Below are positions 27,663 to 36,701 of a DNA stretch of 64,000 nucleotides, piece after piece. Under the pieces are notes generated by a model. That model was not told where the DNA came from, searched no databases, and saw only the letters and a program-made list of their open reading frames with translations. How positions within the stretch are numbered: the stretch's first letter is position 1; the number at the start of each line of letters is the position of its first letter. The translations under genes and the position numbers were made by a program. Location of the stretch: assembly GCA_947455205.1 (NCBI GenBank), contig CANGNF010000012.1, positions 52,405 through 116,404 of the forward strand, given 5' to 3'. Source of the stretch: Acetobacteraceae bacterium (GTDB lineage: Bacteria > Pseudomonadota > Alphaproteobacteria > Acetobacterales > Acetobacteraceae).

Positions 27663-29360
27663 ATGCCGGAAGCCCCCTTCCTGCGCGCGCCGGAGCATGC
27701 GCGGACCTATCGCTACGACGCGGTGGACCGCGAATTCCTGGCCGAGCGCATCGCCGAGTTCCGTGGCCAGGTGCAGCGCCGCCTGGCCGGCGAGCTGACC
27801 GAGGACGAGTTCAAGCCGCTGCGGCTGATGAACGGCCTGTACCTGCAGCTGCACGCCTACATGCTGCGCGTCGCCATTCCCTATGGCGTGCTGAACGCGA
27901 CGCAGCTGCGGCAACTGGCCTATATCGCCCGGCGCTGGGACCGTGGCTGGGGCCACTTCACCACGCGGCAGAACATCCAGTTCAACTGGACCCGCTTGGT
28001 GGACGTGCCGGAGATGCTGGAAGCCCTGGCGGCGGTGGACATGCACGCCATCCAGACCAGCGGCAACTGCATTCGCAACACCACCACGGATGAGTTTGCC
28101 GGCGCCGCGCCGGACGAGGTGGCGGACCCGCGCGTCTATGCCGAGATCCTGCGGCAATGGTCCAGCCTGCACCCGGAATTCACCTGGCTGCCGCGCAAGT
28201 TCAAGATCGCGGTGCGCGGCGCGGAGGAAGACCGCATCGCCTCGCGCACGCATGACGTGGCGGTGCAGTTGAAGCGCGACGCGGCGGGCGAGGTCGGCTT
28301 CACCATCCATGTCGGTGGCGGCATGGGGCGCACGCCGATCTTGGCGCAGCCGCTGTTTGACCTGGTGCCCGAGGCCGAGTTCCTGCGGGTGATGGAGGCG
28401 ATCCTGCGCGTGTACAACGCGCTGGGCCAGCGGGAGAACATCTACCGCGCACGCATCAAGATCCTGGTGCGGGACCTGGGGCGGGACGGGTTCCTGCAAC
28501 TGGTGAATGCCGAGTTGGCGAAGATGCCGGTGGAGCCGTATCGGCTGGCGCCGGAGATCGTGCAGGCGATCCGCGCGCATTTCGCGCCGCCGCCCTTTGC
28601 CGCCGCGGATGGCGCCGCCGCCGCGCTGGAACGCGCGACCGCGGCCGATGCCGAGTTCGCCGAATGGGTGCGGCTGAACACGCGGCCGCATCGGCAGCCG
28701 GGCTATGCTTCGGCCGTGGTCTCGCTGAAGCCGGTCGGCGGCATTCCCGGCGACGCCACCGCCGAGCAGATGGAAGCGGTGGCCGAGCTGGCCGAGCGCT
28801 TTAGCTTTGGCGAGGTGCGGGTCAGCCACACGCAGAACCTTGTACTGCCGCATGTGCACCAGAAGCACCTGCACGCGCTGTGGCAGGGGCTGCGCGCGGC
28901 GGGGCTGGCCACGGCGAATTTCGGCCAGGGCACCGACATCATCGCCTGCCCGGGGCTGGACTACTGCGCGCTGGCCAATGCGCGGAGCATTCCGATCAGT
29001 CAGCAGATCAGCGAGCGGGTGGATGCGTTGGACCGTGCGCATGCTCTGGGAGAGCTGCAGATAAAGATCAGCGGGTGCATCAATGCCTGCGGGCATCACC
29101 ATGTCGCGCATATCGGCATCCTCGGCGTGGATAAGCACGGGGCCGAGGCCTATCAGATTACCCTGGGCGGGGCGCCGGGCAACGACGCGGCCATTGGCGA
29201 GCTGATCGGGCCCAGTTTCAGCTATGATGACGTCGCCGGCGCGGTGGAGACGATCCTGCGGACACACCTGGCGCATCGCCAGCCGGGCGAGCGCTTCCTG
29301 GATACCTATCGCCGCATCGGCCAGGCGCCGTTCAAGGAGGCCCTTTATGCCACTGCTTGA
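27663..29360 (+). CDS. cysI: sulfite (or nitrite) reductase hemoprotein
   Basis: A 565-residue siroheme/4Fe-4S reductase reducing sulfite to sulfide. The cluster and siroheme-bridging cysteines appear as CPGLDYC and later GCINACGHHH. Siroheme-contact arginines are plausible in TTRQNIQFN and IRNTTTD. The neighbours (divergent cobA for siroheme, cysK for sulfide fixation, DUF934 downstream) support sulfite reductase over nitrite reductase. No adjacent flavoprotein CysJ exists, so ferredoxin is the likely donor. It overlaps DUF934 by 14 bases. Confidence 0.92.
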   Translation: MPEAPFLRAPEHARTYRYDAVDREFLAERIAEFRGQVQRRLAGELTEDEFKPLRLMNGLYLQLHAYMLRVAIPYGVLNATQLRQLAYIARRWDRGWGHFTTRQNIQFNWTRLVDVPEMLEALAAVDMHAIQTSGNCIRNTTTDEFAGAAPDEVADPRVYAEILRQWSSLHPEFTWLPRKFKIAVRGAEEDRIASRTHDVAVQLKRDAAGEVGFTIHVGGGMGRTPILAQPLFDLVPEAEFLRVMEAILRVYNALGQRENIYRARIKILVRDLGRDGFLQLVNAELAKMPVEPYRLAPEIVQAIRAHFAPPPFAAADGAAAALERATAADAEFAEWVRLNTRPHRQPGYASAVVSLKPVGGIPGDATAEQMEAVAELAERFSFGEVRVSHTQNLVLPHVHQKHLHALWQGLRAAGLATANFGQGTDIIACPGLDYCALANARSIPISQQISERVDALDRAHALGELQIKISGCINACGHHHVAHIGILGVDKHGAEAYQITLGGAPGNDAAIGELIGPSFSYDDVAGAVETILRTHLAHRQPGERFLDTYRRIGQAPFKEALYATA

Positions 29361-29823
29361 GGATGGTCGGTTGGTGCCGGATGGCTGGGCGAGCGTGACC
29401 GAGGAGCCGCTGCCGGAGGGCTCGGTCATCGTGCCGCTGGCCCGGCTGGAGGAGGCCTCGGGGCGCAACGCGCCGCTCGGCGTCAGCATCGGCAACGACG
29501 TCCGCGTGGACGATCTGGCCGCATGGCTGCCGCGCCTGGCGCTGGTGCAGGTGGTGCTGCCGAAGTCGAAGGATGGCCGCGCTTTTTCGCAGATCCGCGC
29601 GCTGCGCGAGTACCACGGGTTCACCGGGGAAATCCGCGTCGCCGGTCATGTGCTCCCCGACCACTACGCCATGCTGCTGCGCTGCGGCGCCAGCACGGTG
29701 GTGGTGCCGGAGGGCAGCGACCCCGCGGTGTGGCAGGCGTCGCGGCGCGTGGTGCGCATCGCGTACCAGCACGCGCAATCGGCCGAACAGCCGCTGGCGC
29801 AACTGCGCCGGAAGGTGGCGTGA
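29347..29823 (+). CDS. DUF934 protein of the sulfite reductase operon
   Basis: A 158-residue protein beginning at the ATG at 29347, preceded by AAGGAGG. The central region has LPKSKDGRAFSQIRALRE, typical of the DUF934 family found after cysI/cysH in alpha- and betaproteobacteria. The exact function is unestablished. In many genomes cysH separates or follows these genes; here the next gene is a TTT receptor, overlapping by 3 bases. Confidence 0.87.
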   Translation: MPLLEDGRLVPDGWASVTEEPLPEGSVIVPLARLEEASGRNAPLGVSIGNDVRVDDLAAWLPRLALVQVVLPKSKDGRAFSQIRALREYHGFTGEIRVAGHVLPDHYAMLLRCGASTVVVPEGSDPAVWQASRRVVRIAYQHAQSAEQPLAQLRRKVA

Positions 29824-30773
29824 TGCGCCGGCGTGGATTGCTGGCGCTGGCGCCGGCGTTGCTGGCGCGGCCTGCCCTGGCGGCGGGCTGGCCGGAGAAG
29901 TCGGTGCGGCTGATCGTGCCCGTCGCGGCCGGCGGCAGCCAGGATATCGTCGCGCGGCTGCTGGCGCGGCACCTGACCGATGCTCTGGGCCAGTCCGTGC
30001 TGGTGGAGAACATGCCGGGCGCCGGCAGCAATATCGGCTACGAGGCAGCCGCGCGGGCGCGGCCGGATGGCTATGCGCTGCTGGCCGGCTCCGACTCGCT
30101 GTCCATCAACAAGGCGCTGTTCCCGCGGCTGGGCTTTGATGTCACCGGTTTCGCGCCGGTTTCGCGCAGCGTGAAGGTGCCGCAGATCTTCGTCGTGCGC
30201 GCCGACAATCCGGCGCGCGACTTCGCCGAGTGGCTGGAGCGCGCGCGGCGAACCCCGGCCGCGGTGGGCACGCCCGGCAATGGCAGCCTGGCGCATCTGC
30301 TGGGCGAGGTGGTGCAGGGCGCCGCCGAGTTGCGCTGGACGCATGCGCCGTACCGCGGTGGCGCGCTGGCGGTGAACGACCTGCTGGGCGGCAGCCTGCA
30401 GGGCGTGATGATCAATATCGGCGCCGTCACCGACCATGTGCGCAGCGGCCGTCTGCGCGGGCTGGCGGTTTCCCCGGCGAAGCGCACGCTGGCGCTGCCC
30501 GAGGTGCCGACGCTGGCCGAGCAGGGCTTCTCCGGCATCGACGTGGTCGGCTGGCATGGCCTGGTGGCGCCGGCCGGCACCGACCCGGCGCTGTGCCTGC
30601 GGCTGAACGCCGAGGTGGCCAAGCTGCTGGCCAGGCCGGATGTCGCCGAGCGCGTGCTGGCGCTGGGCATGGAAGCCGGGCCGGAGACGCCGGCGGAACT
30701 GGGCGCGCTGATCAAGGCCGATGCGGTGCGCTGGGCCGAGGTGGTGCGGCGGGCGCGGATCGAGCCGGATTAG
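29823..30773 (+). CDS. TctC/Bug-family TTT receptor, orphan
   Basis: A 316-residue periplasmic receptor whose ATG overlaps the DUF934 stop. It has a signal peptide ending near ALAAG, then VRLIVPVAAGGSQDIV, VLVENMPGAGSNIG and APYRGGALA. The tight linkage to the sulfite reductase operon is unusual and could tie the ligand to sulfur supply, for example a sulfonate or sulfur-containing acid, but this is speculative. It converges on a second TTT receptor across 24 bases. Confidence 0.88.
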   Translation: MRRRGLLALAPALLARPALAAGWPEKSVRLIVPVAAGGSQDIVARLLARHLTDALGQSVLVENMPGAGSNIGYEAAARARPDGYALLAGSDSLSINKALFPRLGFDVTGFAPVSRSVKVPQIFVVRADNPARDFAEWLERARRTPAAVGTPGNGSLAHLLGEVVQGAAELRWTHAPYRGGALAVNDLLGGSLQGVMINIGAVTDHVRSGRLRGLAVSPAKRTLALPEVPTLAEQGFSGIDVVGWHGLVAPAGTDPALCLRLNAEVAKLLARPDVAERVLALGMEAGPETPAELGALIKADAVRWAEVVRRARIEPD

Positions 30774-30797
30774 CGAGAGCGCGGCACCGTCGCTTGC

Positions 30798-31757
30798 TTA
30801 GTCGGGCTTCACGCCGGCCTTGGCGATCACGCCGACCCAGCTTTCCACCATGGTGCGCAGTTGCGCCGTGTGCTCGGCGGGCGTGTTGCCCACGGGATCG
30901 TAGCCCAGGTCGGCCAGGCGCTGGGCGATGGCGGGCTTCTTCATCGCCTTGGCGATTTCGGCGCTGAAGCGCGCCAGCGCCGCCGGCGGGCTGCCGGTGG
31001 GCGCATACAGGCCCCACCAGCTTTCCGCGTTCACGCCGCGCAGGCCGAGTTCGTCGAAGGTGGGCACCGTCGGCATGGCGCCGTTGCGCCGCGCGCCGGT
31101 CAGCGCCAACGCCTTCAGCGCGCCGCTTTCCACATGCACCCGGCCGCTGCTGATGCCGCCGAACAGCAGTTGCACGTTGCCGCCCAACAGGTCGTTCAGC
31201 GCCGGCGCGGTGCCGCGGTAGGGCACATGCGTCAGGTCAATGGTGGCCACCTGCTTCAGCAGTTCCCCGGCCAGATGCGTGCCGGCGCCGTTGCCGCCGC
31301 TGCCGTAGTTGAGCTTGCCCGGGTTGGCGCGGGCATAGGCCAGCAGGCCCGGCATGTCGTTGAACGGCACGCTGGGATGCGCCAGCAGCACCACGGGGGC
31401 GCTGGCCATCATGGTCACGCCGGTGAAGTCGCGCAGCGTGTCGTAGGGCAGGCGGCTGCCGAACAGGCCGGGGTTGATCAGGAAGGTGCTGTCGCTGGCC
31501 ACCAGCGTGTAGCCATCCGGCGGCGACTTCGCCACCGCATCGGTGCCCACCGTGCTGGCGGCGCCGGCGCGGTTCTCGATGATGACGTTCTGGCCCAGGG
31601 CCGCCGTCAGTTCCGGCGCCAGGATGCGGGTGATGATGTCGGTGCCGCCGCCAGGTGCGAAGGCGACGATGATCTTCACCGGGCGGTCCGGATAGCTCTG
31701 CGCCTGCGCGGCGAAGGGCAGGGCGGTCATGGAGGCGAGCAGGGCACGGCGGTTCAT
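30798..31757 (-). CDS. TctC/Bug-family TTT receptor, orphan
   Basis: A 319-residue receptor with signal peptide (cleavage near AAQAQ), VKIIVAFAPGGGTDII, VIIENRAGAAST and VPYRGTAPAL. It overlaps the upstream TfdA-type dioxygenase gene by 4 bases on the same strand, so it may bring in that enzyme's substrate. It lies end-to-end with the preceding receptor but differs clearly in sequence, so the two are not recent duplicates. Confidence 0.9.
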   Translation of the reverse strand: MNRRALLASMTALPFAAQAQSYPDRPVKIIVAFAPGGGTDIITRILAPELTAALGQNVIIENRAGAASTVGTDAVAKSPPDGYTLVASDSTFLINPGLFGSRLPYDTLRDFTGVTMMASAPVVLLAHPSVPFNDMPGLLAYARANPGKLNYGSGGNGAGTHLAGELLKQVATIDLTHVPYRGTAPALNDLLGGNVQLLFGGISSGRVHVESGALKALALTGARRNGAMPTVPTFDELGLRGVNAESWWGLYAPTGSPPAALARFSAEIAKAMKKPAIAQRLADLGYDPVGNTPAEHTAQLRTMVESWVGVIAKAGVKPD

Positions 31758-32752
31758 GTGGTTCGTCCAGTCTGGGCGCCGGTGATGTAGCCGTCGCGCA
31801 TGCTCGGGTGGATCGGGCGGATGTCGTCAACCAGCAGCCACAGCCGCAGCAGCAGCCGCTTCAGCGCGGGGTTGTCGGTGAAGCCGGTGCGCCAGTGCAT
31901 CACTGTCCAGTTGTTCAGCAACTGCAGGTCGCCGGGCTGGAAGTCCATGTCCAGGCGGAACTCCTCGCTGCGGGCCAGCTCCACCATGCGGTCGATCGCG
32001 CGCATTTCGTCCGGCGGCACCGTGGTGCCCATGCGGCGCTGCGCGTCCTGGATGGTGCTGGCGTTGAACACGCAGCTCAGCTTGCCCTGGTGCCAGCGAT
32101 ACACCGGCACCGGCACCGGCGAGCAACCGAAGGGCGCCGCCTCCGAGGCATCGCCGCGCAGGTCGTGATGGAAGCCGCGGTACAGCACCGGCAGGTCTTC
32201 CGGGTAACGCTCCAGCATGGCGTTGTGGAGCGAGACCAGGCTGGCGATGCGGCTCAACCCGCCTTCCAGCGCCGGGTTGATGCAGAGCAGCGCGACGACG
32301 TCGCCGGGGTCGGTGTGCGGGCGCTGCTCGGCATTGGTCTGGCTGGGCTTCACGTTCAGCGCGTTGACGTCCAGGCCCCGGTCGGTGATCTCGGCCAGCA
32401 GGTCGCCGCGCAGGTTCTGCTTCACCGCGCGGCCCCAGTGCAGGCCAAGGCCCCAGTACAGCGCGCGGCTCTCGGCGTCGCTCATGCCCGGCGTCGGCAG
32501 GCCACGCAGCAGCACGAAGCCGCGGCCTTCGGTGACATGCTCCAGCGCCTCGGCCAGCCAGGGCGCGGTCAGCGGCAGCGGGAAGTCGGCGCGGGTGAAG
32601 CCGAGGCCGCGGCCGGCGACGCGCAACGTGGCGTCGCGCATCTCCGCCACCATGGCGGGGGTGGGGCGCATGACCCAGTCATCCCGCCGGGCCATGTCCG
32701 GCCCCAGCCAGGCGCTGGCATCGGTGATGCGATGCCGCAGGATCTCGACCAT
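31754..32752 (-). CDS. TauD/TfdA-family Fe(II)/2-oxoglutarate dioxygenase
   Basis: A 332-residue oxygenase. The iron-binding HxD is seen in RPHTDPGD and the distal histidine in NNWTVMHWRTGF, with the 2-oxoglutarate-binding arginines expected shortly after (KRLLLRLW). The family hydroxylates taurine, alpha-ketoglutarate-coupled aryloxy acids, gamma-butyrobetaine and others. It is translationally coupled to a TTT receptor. The substrate is unknown, possibly a carboxylate bound by that receptor. Confidence 0.88.
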   Translation of the reverse strand: MVEILRHRITDASAWLGPDMARRDDWVMRPTPAMVAEMRDATLRVAGRGLGFTRADFPLPLTAPWLAEALEHVTEGRGFVLLRGLPTPGMSDAESRALYWGLGLHWGRAVKQNLRGDLLAEITDRGLDVNALNVKPSQTNAEQRPHTDPGDVVALLCINPALEGGLSRIASLVSLHNAMLERYPEDLPVLYRGFHHDLRGDASEAAPFGCSPVPVPVYRWHQGKLSCVFNASTIQDAQRRMGTTVPPDEMRAIDRMVELARSEEFRLDMDFQPGDLQLLNNWTVMHWRTGFTDNPALKRLLLRLWLLVDDIRPIHPSMRDGYITGAQTGRTT

Positions 32753-32808
32753 CGAAGCCTCCCGCAGGGGTTGCGGCAGGCAGGCTAGCGCTTGTTGCGC
32801 CCCGGATG

Positions 32809-33450
32809 CTAGCGGGCGCGCCTGAGCCTGGGCGCGGGCAGGCCGGTGTTGTTGCGCTTGGGCACGGGCACGTCCTCGCCCATCAGGCGCAGCTGGGTCG
32901 GCGCGCCATTGGCCGCGGGCATGGCGCTGAGTTCCAGCGGCACCGGCCAGAAGCACTCCACCCGCTCCTCGTCGCGCAGCGCCAGGAAGACCACGCGCTC
33001 CACCTGGCCACGGTCGCCGGTTTCCACCGCAAAGCGAAACAGCAGCCCGTCATCGTCGGCCTCGCCCAGCGCCAGGGAGAGTTGCTGCGCCTCCACCTGC
33101 TGGCGCTTGAGGATGCGGTCGGTCGGGTCATCCGCCGCGCCGCGCCAGAAGCGCACCGGCACCTGGTCGATCAGGAAGACGAAGAGGTGGCTCTCGTCCA
33201 GCACCTTCAGCCAGGGGTAGTGGCCGGCCTCCGCGGTGCGGCGCAGGCGGTGGCGGCTGAAGGCATAGGCGCGGCAGCCGATGCTCCAGGCATCGTCGCC
33301 CATCTCCTCGGATGCCATGGCGATGGCGTCCCGGCGGGCATTGGCCAGCAGCCGGGCGCAGGTCTGCAATCGCTCCGCGGTCAGGGCGGGGTGCAGGTCC
33401 CAGGGGCCCTTACCCTTCAGGCTTGGCAAAGGCGCGGCGCTCTCGGTCAT
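32809..33450 (-). CDS. conserved protein of unknown function
   Basis: A 213-residue soluble protein with no signal peptide or membrane segment. It is rich in charged residues; recognisable stretches are SIGCRAYAFSRHRLRR in the first third, HLFVFLIDQVPVRFWRG in the middle and a very basic C-terminal end. I do not recognise a family. It is divergent from the RraA-like gene across 90 bases and stands 56 bases from the dioxygenase start. Codon use is like its neighbours, so it looks like a real gene. Confidence 0.7.
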   Translation of the reverse strand: MTESAAPLPSLKGKGPWDLHPALTAERLQTCARLLANARRDAIAMASEEMGDDAWSIGCRAYAFSRHRLRRTAEAGHYPWLKVLDESHLFVFLIDQVPVRFWRGAADDPTDRILKRQQVEAQQLSLALGEADDDGLLFRFAVETGDRGQVERVVFLALRDEERVECFWPVPLELSAMPAANGAPTQLRLMGEDVPVPKRNNTGLPAPRLRRAR

Positions 33451-33540
33451 GCGCGGGGTCTCCTTGCGACTCGAGAGCTTACCACGCTGGACTCGCGTCG
33501 CGGGAAGCGGGAAAAACGCGGCAACGAAGAGGAATCGCCG

Positions 33541-34257
33541 ATGCCGCTTGCCGCCGACACCAGGGCGAAGCTGAAGACCGTCAGCACCGCGACGGTCGCC
33601 ACCGCGCTGTACAAGCGCGGCTTCCGCAACCAGATGCTGCAGGGCGTGCAGGCGCTGAACCCGAAGCACCCGGTGATGGTCGGCGAGGCCTATACGCTGC
33701 GCTACATCCCCGCGCGGGAGGATCTGAACAGCCTGGAGGTGTTCAAGGACCCGAGCCACCCGCAACGCAAGGCGGTGGAAGACTGCCCCGCCGGCGCGGT
33801 CTTCGTCATCGACAGCCGCAAGGACGCCCGCGCCGCCAGCGCCGGCGGCATTCTGGTGACGCGGCTGATGATGCGCGGCGTCGCTGGCGTGGTGACCGAT
33901 GGCGGCTTCCGCGATGCCGATGAGATCGCCGGGCTGGACTTCCCCAGCTATCACCAGCGGCCAAGTGCGCCGACCAACCTGACGCTGCACCAGGCGGTGG
34001 AAGCCAATGGCCCCATTGCCTGCGGCGACGCGGCGGTATGGCCGGGCGACGTGATGCTGGGCGATGGCGATGGCGTGCTCTGCATCCCCGCCCACCTGGC
34101 CGAGGAGATCGCCAACGAGGCAGTGGAGATGACCGCCTATGAGGACTTCGTGACCGCGCGCGTCCGCGCCGGCCACAGCATCCGCGGGCTGTATCCGGCG
34201 ACGGATCCCAACTCGCTCACCCTCTTCGCCGCCTGGCGCAAGGAGAATGGCCGGTGA
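33541..34257 (+). CDS. RraA-like protein / HMG-aldolase family
   Basis: A 238-residue RraA-fold protein. The metal/active-site motif VVTDGGFRDADEI and the preceding glycine-rich segment (ASAGGILVTRL) match 4-hydroxy-4-methyl-2-oxoglutarate aldolase/oxaloacetate decarboxylase-like members. The catabolic setting favours a lyase over the RNase E inhibitor role. The last 44 bases, including the stop, form part of an exact 81 bp tandem duplication that runs into the following receptor gene. Confidence 0.87.
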   Translation: MPLAADTRAKLKTVSTATVATALYKRGFRNQMLQGVQALNPKHPVMVGEAYTLRYIPAREDLNSLEVFKDPSHPQRKAVEDCPAGAVFVIDSRKDARAASAGGILVTRLMMRGVAGVVTDGGFRDADEIAGLDFPSYHQRPSAPTNLTLHQAVEANGPIACGDAAVWPGDVMLGDGDGVLCIPAHLAEEIANEAVEMTAYEDFVTARVRAGHSIRGLYPATDPNSLTLFAAWRKENGR

Positions 34258-34377
34258 ACCGTCGCTCGCTTCTCGCCGCCGCCGCGCTGCTGCCCGCTCA
34301 CCCTCTTCGCCGCCTGGCGCAAGGAGAATGGCCGGTGAACCGTCGCTCGCTTCTCGCCGCCGCCGCGCTGCTGCCCG
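34214..34377. repeat. exact 81 bp tandem duplication across a gene junction
   Basis: Bases 34214-34294 and 34295-34375 are identical, and the match runs two bases further (to 34377). The unit holds the last codons and stop of the RraA-like gene, an AAGGAG ribosome site, a GTG start and 13 to 14 codons of the following receptor's signal peptide. The period is 27 codons, so the receptor frame stays open through both copies and two equivalent GTG starts result (34254 and 34335). Being perfect, the duplication is recent or an assembly artefact. Confidence 0.95.
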
Positions 34378-35312
34378 GCATGTCCTCCCTTGGTGCCCGC
34401 GCGCAGGAGGAATGGCCGGCGCGGACCACCACCATCATCGTGCCCTTCGCGCCGGGGTCGTCGTCGGACATCGTCGCCCGCGCCGCGGCGCAGCGGCTGA
34501 CCGCCACGCTGGGCCACCCCGTGGTGGCCGAGAACCGCCCGGGCGCCACCGGGGAAGTCGGCGCGCGGCAGGTGATCCGCTCCGCGCCGGATGGCCATAC
34601 GCTGATGCATGCGCCGATCTCCACCTGGGCCATCAACGTCGCGCTGCGGCCCAGCCTGGGCTACGACCCCGTGACGCAGCTGACCCGGCTTTCCCAGACC
34701 GTGCGCACGCCGAACGTGCTGGTGGTGAACCCGGCCAAGGTGCCGGTCAGCGACCTCAACGGCTTCATCGCCTGGCTGAAGGCGAACAGCCGCACCGCCA
34801 GCTATTCCAGCAGCGGCATCGGCTCCTCCGACCACCTGACCGCCGAGATGTTCAAGCAGGCCACGGGGACGGATGCCGTGCACGCGCCGTTCAGCGGCGG
34901 TGCGCCGGCCACCACGGCGCTGCTCTCGGGCGATGTGTCCTTCAGCTTCCAGAACCTGGGCAGCATCTACCCGCAGATCCGCGACGGCCGGGTCCGCGGT
35001 ATCCTGATCACCAGCGAGGCGCGGCAAGCGCTGCTGCCGGATGTGCCGACCGCGGCGCAGGCCGGGCTGGCGGACTTCGTGGTCTATTCCTGGCAGGCGC
35101 TGGGCGGGCCGCCCGGCATGGCGCCGGCGCTGGCCGCCAAGGTGCACGCCGCCTTCCGCGCCGCGCTGCTGGCGCCGGAGGTGAAGGCGCGCATGGACGA
35201 GATCGGCTTCGACGTGGTGGCCAGCACCCCGGCCGAATTCGCCAGCTTCCAACAAGCAGAAATTGCCCGCTGGAAGCGCGTGGTGCAGGCCGGCAACATC
35301 AAGGCCGAGTAG
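34335..35312 (+). CDS. TctC/Bug-family TTT receptor with duplicated start region
   Basis: A 325-residue receptor from the GTG at 34335. This start gives one normal signal peptide (cleavage near GARAQ) followed by TTIIVPFAPGSSSDIV, VVAENRPGATGEVG and the family's second-lobe motif. A GTG at 34254, the original overlap with the RraA-like stop, is also in frame and would add 27 residues with a second copy of the MNRRSLLAAAALLP segment. Both starts have the same AAGGAG site. The shorter form is preferred because the extension would bury the signal. Confidence 0.88.
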   Translation: MNRRSLLAAAALLPGMSSLGARAQEEWPARTTTIIVPFAPGSSSDIVARAAAQRLTATLGHPVVAENRPGATGEVGARQVIRSAPDGHTLMHAPISTWAINVALRPSLGYDPVTQLTRLSQTVRTPNVLVVNPAKVPVSDLNGFIAWLKANSRTASYSSSGIGSSDHLTAEMFKQATGTDAVHAPFSGGAPATTALLSGDVSFSFQNLGSIYPQIRDGRVRGILITSEARQALLPDVPTAAQAGLADFVVYSWQALGGPPGMAPALAAKVHAAFRAALLAPEVKARMDEIGFDVVASTPAEFASFQQAEIARWKRVVQAGNIKAE

Positions 35313-35315
35313 GCC

Positions 35316-36596
35316 TCAGCTGAAGGCGCCGTAGACCAGGTTGCGCATGGCGTAGCGGTACTGCAGGCGGTCGCTCGGCCCCTGCAGCATCAGCACGGCG
35401 TAGAGGTCCTCCACCGGGTCCACCCAGAAATAGGTGCCATAGGCGCCGCCCCAGCTGTAGTCGCCGACGCTGCCCGGCACCTGGCTGCGCGCCACGCTGG
35501 TACGCACGGCGAAGCCCAGGCCGAAGCCGGTGCCGAATTCCGCCGAGGGCGCCAGCCCGCCGAAGCGGCCGAACAGGCCGGGCGCGTACTGCACGCCGGG
35601 CGGCAGGTGGTCCTGTGTCATCAGCTGCACGGTCTTGCGGCTGGCGATGCGGACGCCGCCATATTGCCCGCCGTTCAGCAGCATCTGGCAGAAGCGGGCA
35701 TAGTCGGCGGCGGTGGAGACCATGCCGCCGCCGCCACTGTACCACTTGGGCTGCGTCAGCGGGTTGGGCACAGCTTGCTTGCGGCCCGTCACCGGGTCCA
35801 CCTGCGGGTAGGCGCAGCGACTGGCGCTGCCGGCCGGTGCCCAGAAGCCGGTATCCACCAGCCCCAGCGGCCGGCAGATGCGCGCCTGGATGAAGGCGTT
35901 GAGGTCCTGGCCGGAGATCACCTCCACCAGGCGGCCGACCACGTCGGTGGCGTGGCTGTATTCCCAGTGCGTGCCGGGCTGGAACATCAGCGGCTGCGCG
36001 GCCAGGCGGGTGATGAAGCCGGGGCTGGTCTGCTCGGGGTCGGCCACCTTCGCGTCGCTGTACAGCATCTGCACCGGGTCCGGCGGCGGCGCGCCCTGGA
36101 TGGGCAGGGAGCCATAGGTGAGGCCGGAGGTATGCCTCAGCAGGTCGTGCAGCGTCATCGCCCGGGTTGCCGCCGCGCGGTCCACGCCCACGCGCACGGC
36201 GGCGAATTCCGGCAGGTACTGCGCCACGGGGTGGGACAGCGCGGCGCGGCCTTCCTCGATCAGCATCATCAAGGAGAGCGAGGCCATGGGCTTGGTCATG
36301 CTGGCGATGCGGAACACCGCGTCCTTCGGCATCGGCGCCCGCTGGTCACGGTCGCGGTAGCCGAAGGCCTCCAGGTAGGCCAGCTTGCCGCCACGGCCGA
36401 TGGCGACGACGGCGCCGGGGATGCGGCCCTCGGCGACCTCCCGGTTGAACCAGGCGGGGATGCGGCCGAGCCGGTCCGCCGAAAGCCCGGCCGCGGCGGG
36501 GCTGGCGGCGCGGGGCAGGGCCGGCGGGGCGGCCTGGGCGGCGCCGGTGAAGGCGGCGACACCGGCGAGCGAAAGGGCGGCGCGACGGGCGAGCAT
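35316..36596 (-). CDS. beta-lactamase-fold serine hydrolase (class C / esterase EstB type)
   Basis: A 426-residue secreted serine hydrolase. The signal peptide is followed by the SxxK motif SMTK and the tyrosine motif YSH (in place of YxN). The C-terminal region has a [10 protein letters not shown] segment where class C enzymes have KTG. Such proteins are esterases, D-amino acid peptidases or lactonases more often than beta-lactamases. The gene converges on the TTT receptor with only 3 bases between ends and is divergent from the carboxylase genes. Confidence 0.88.
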   Translation of the reverse strand: MLARRAALSLAGVAAFTGAAQAAPPALPRAASPAAAGLSADRLGRIPAWFNREVAEGRIPGAVVAIGRGGKLAYLEAFGYRDRDQRAPMPKDAVFRIASMTKPMASLSLMMLIEEGRAALSHPVAQYLPEFAAVRVGVDRAAATRAMTLHDLLRHTSGLTYGSLPIQGAPPPDPVQMLYSDAKVADPEQTSPGFITRLAAQPLMFQPGTHWEYSHATDVVGRLVEVISGQDLNAFIQARICRPLGLVDTGFWAPAGSASRCAYPQVDPVTGRKQAVPNPLTQPKWYSGGGGMVSTAADYARFCQMLLNGGQYGGVRIASRKTVQLMTQDHLPPGVQYAPGLFGRFGGLAPSAEFGTGFGLGFAVRTSVARSQVPGSVGDYSWGGAYGTYFWVDPVEDLYAVLMLQGPSDRLQYRYAMRNLVYGAFS

Positions 36597-36701
36597 GGCG
36601 GTTCCTCCGGCTTTGTTGGGGCCATGCTGCGCGGCGCCGCTGGCTCGCGCAAGGCGGGCCGTGCTGGTATGCAGCCGGGGCAGGAAACGGAACCAAAGGG
36701 C

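Noticed and set aside
27198..29624. An 808-residue minus-strand frame opposite cysI
   Set aside because: Shadow of cysI, which has intact siroheme/cluster motifs.
34254..35312. 352-residue receptor starting at the first GTG
   Set aside because: It would carry two signal-peptide copies in a row; the second GTG has the same ribosome site and gives a normal protein.
35316..36596. Antibiotic-resistance beta-lactamase
   Set aside because: YSH replaces YxN and no KTG motif is evident; it fits the broad serine-esterase/peptidase group.
35607..36701. Long N-terminal extension of the carboxyltransferase frame
   Set aside because: It lies antisense to the serine hydrolase and has no family similarity; the ATG at 36702 with AAAGGG fits.
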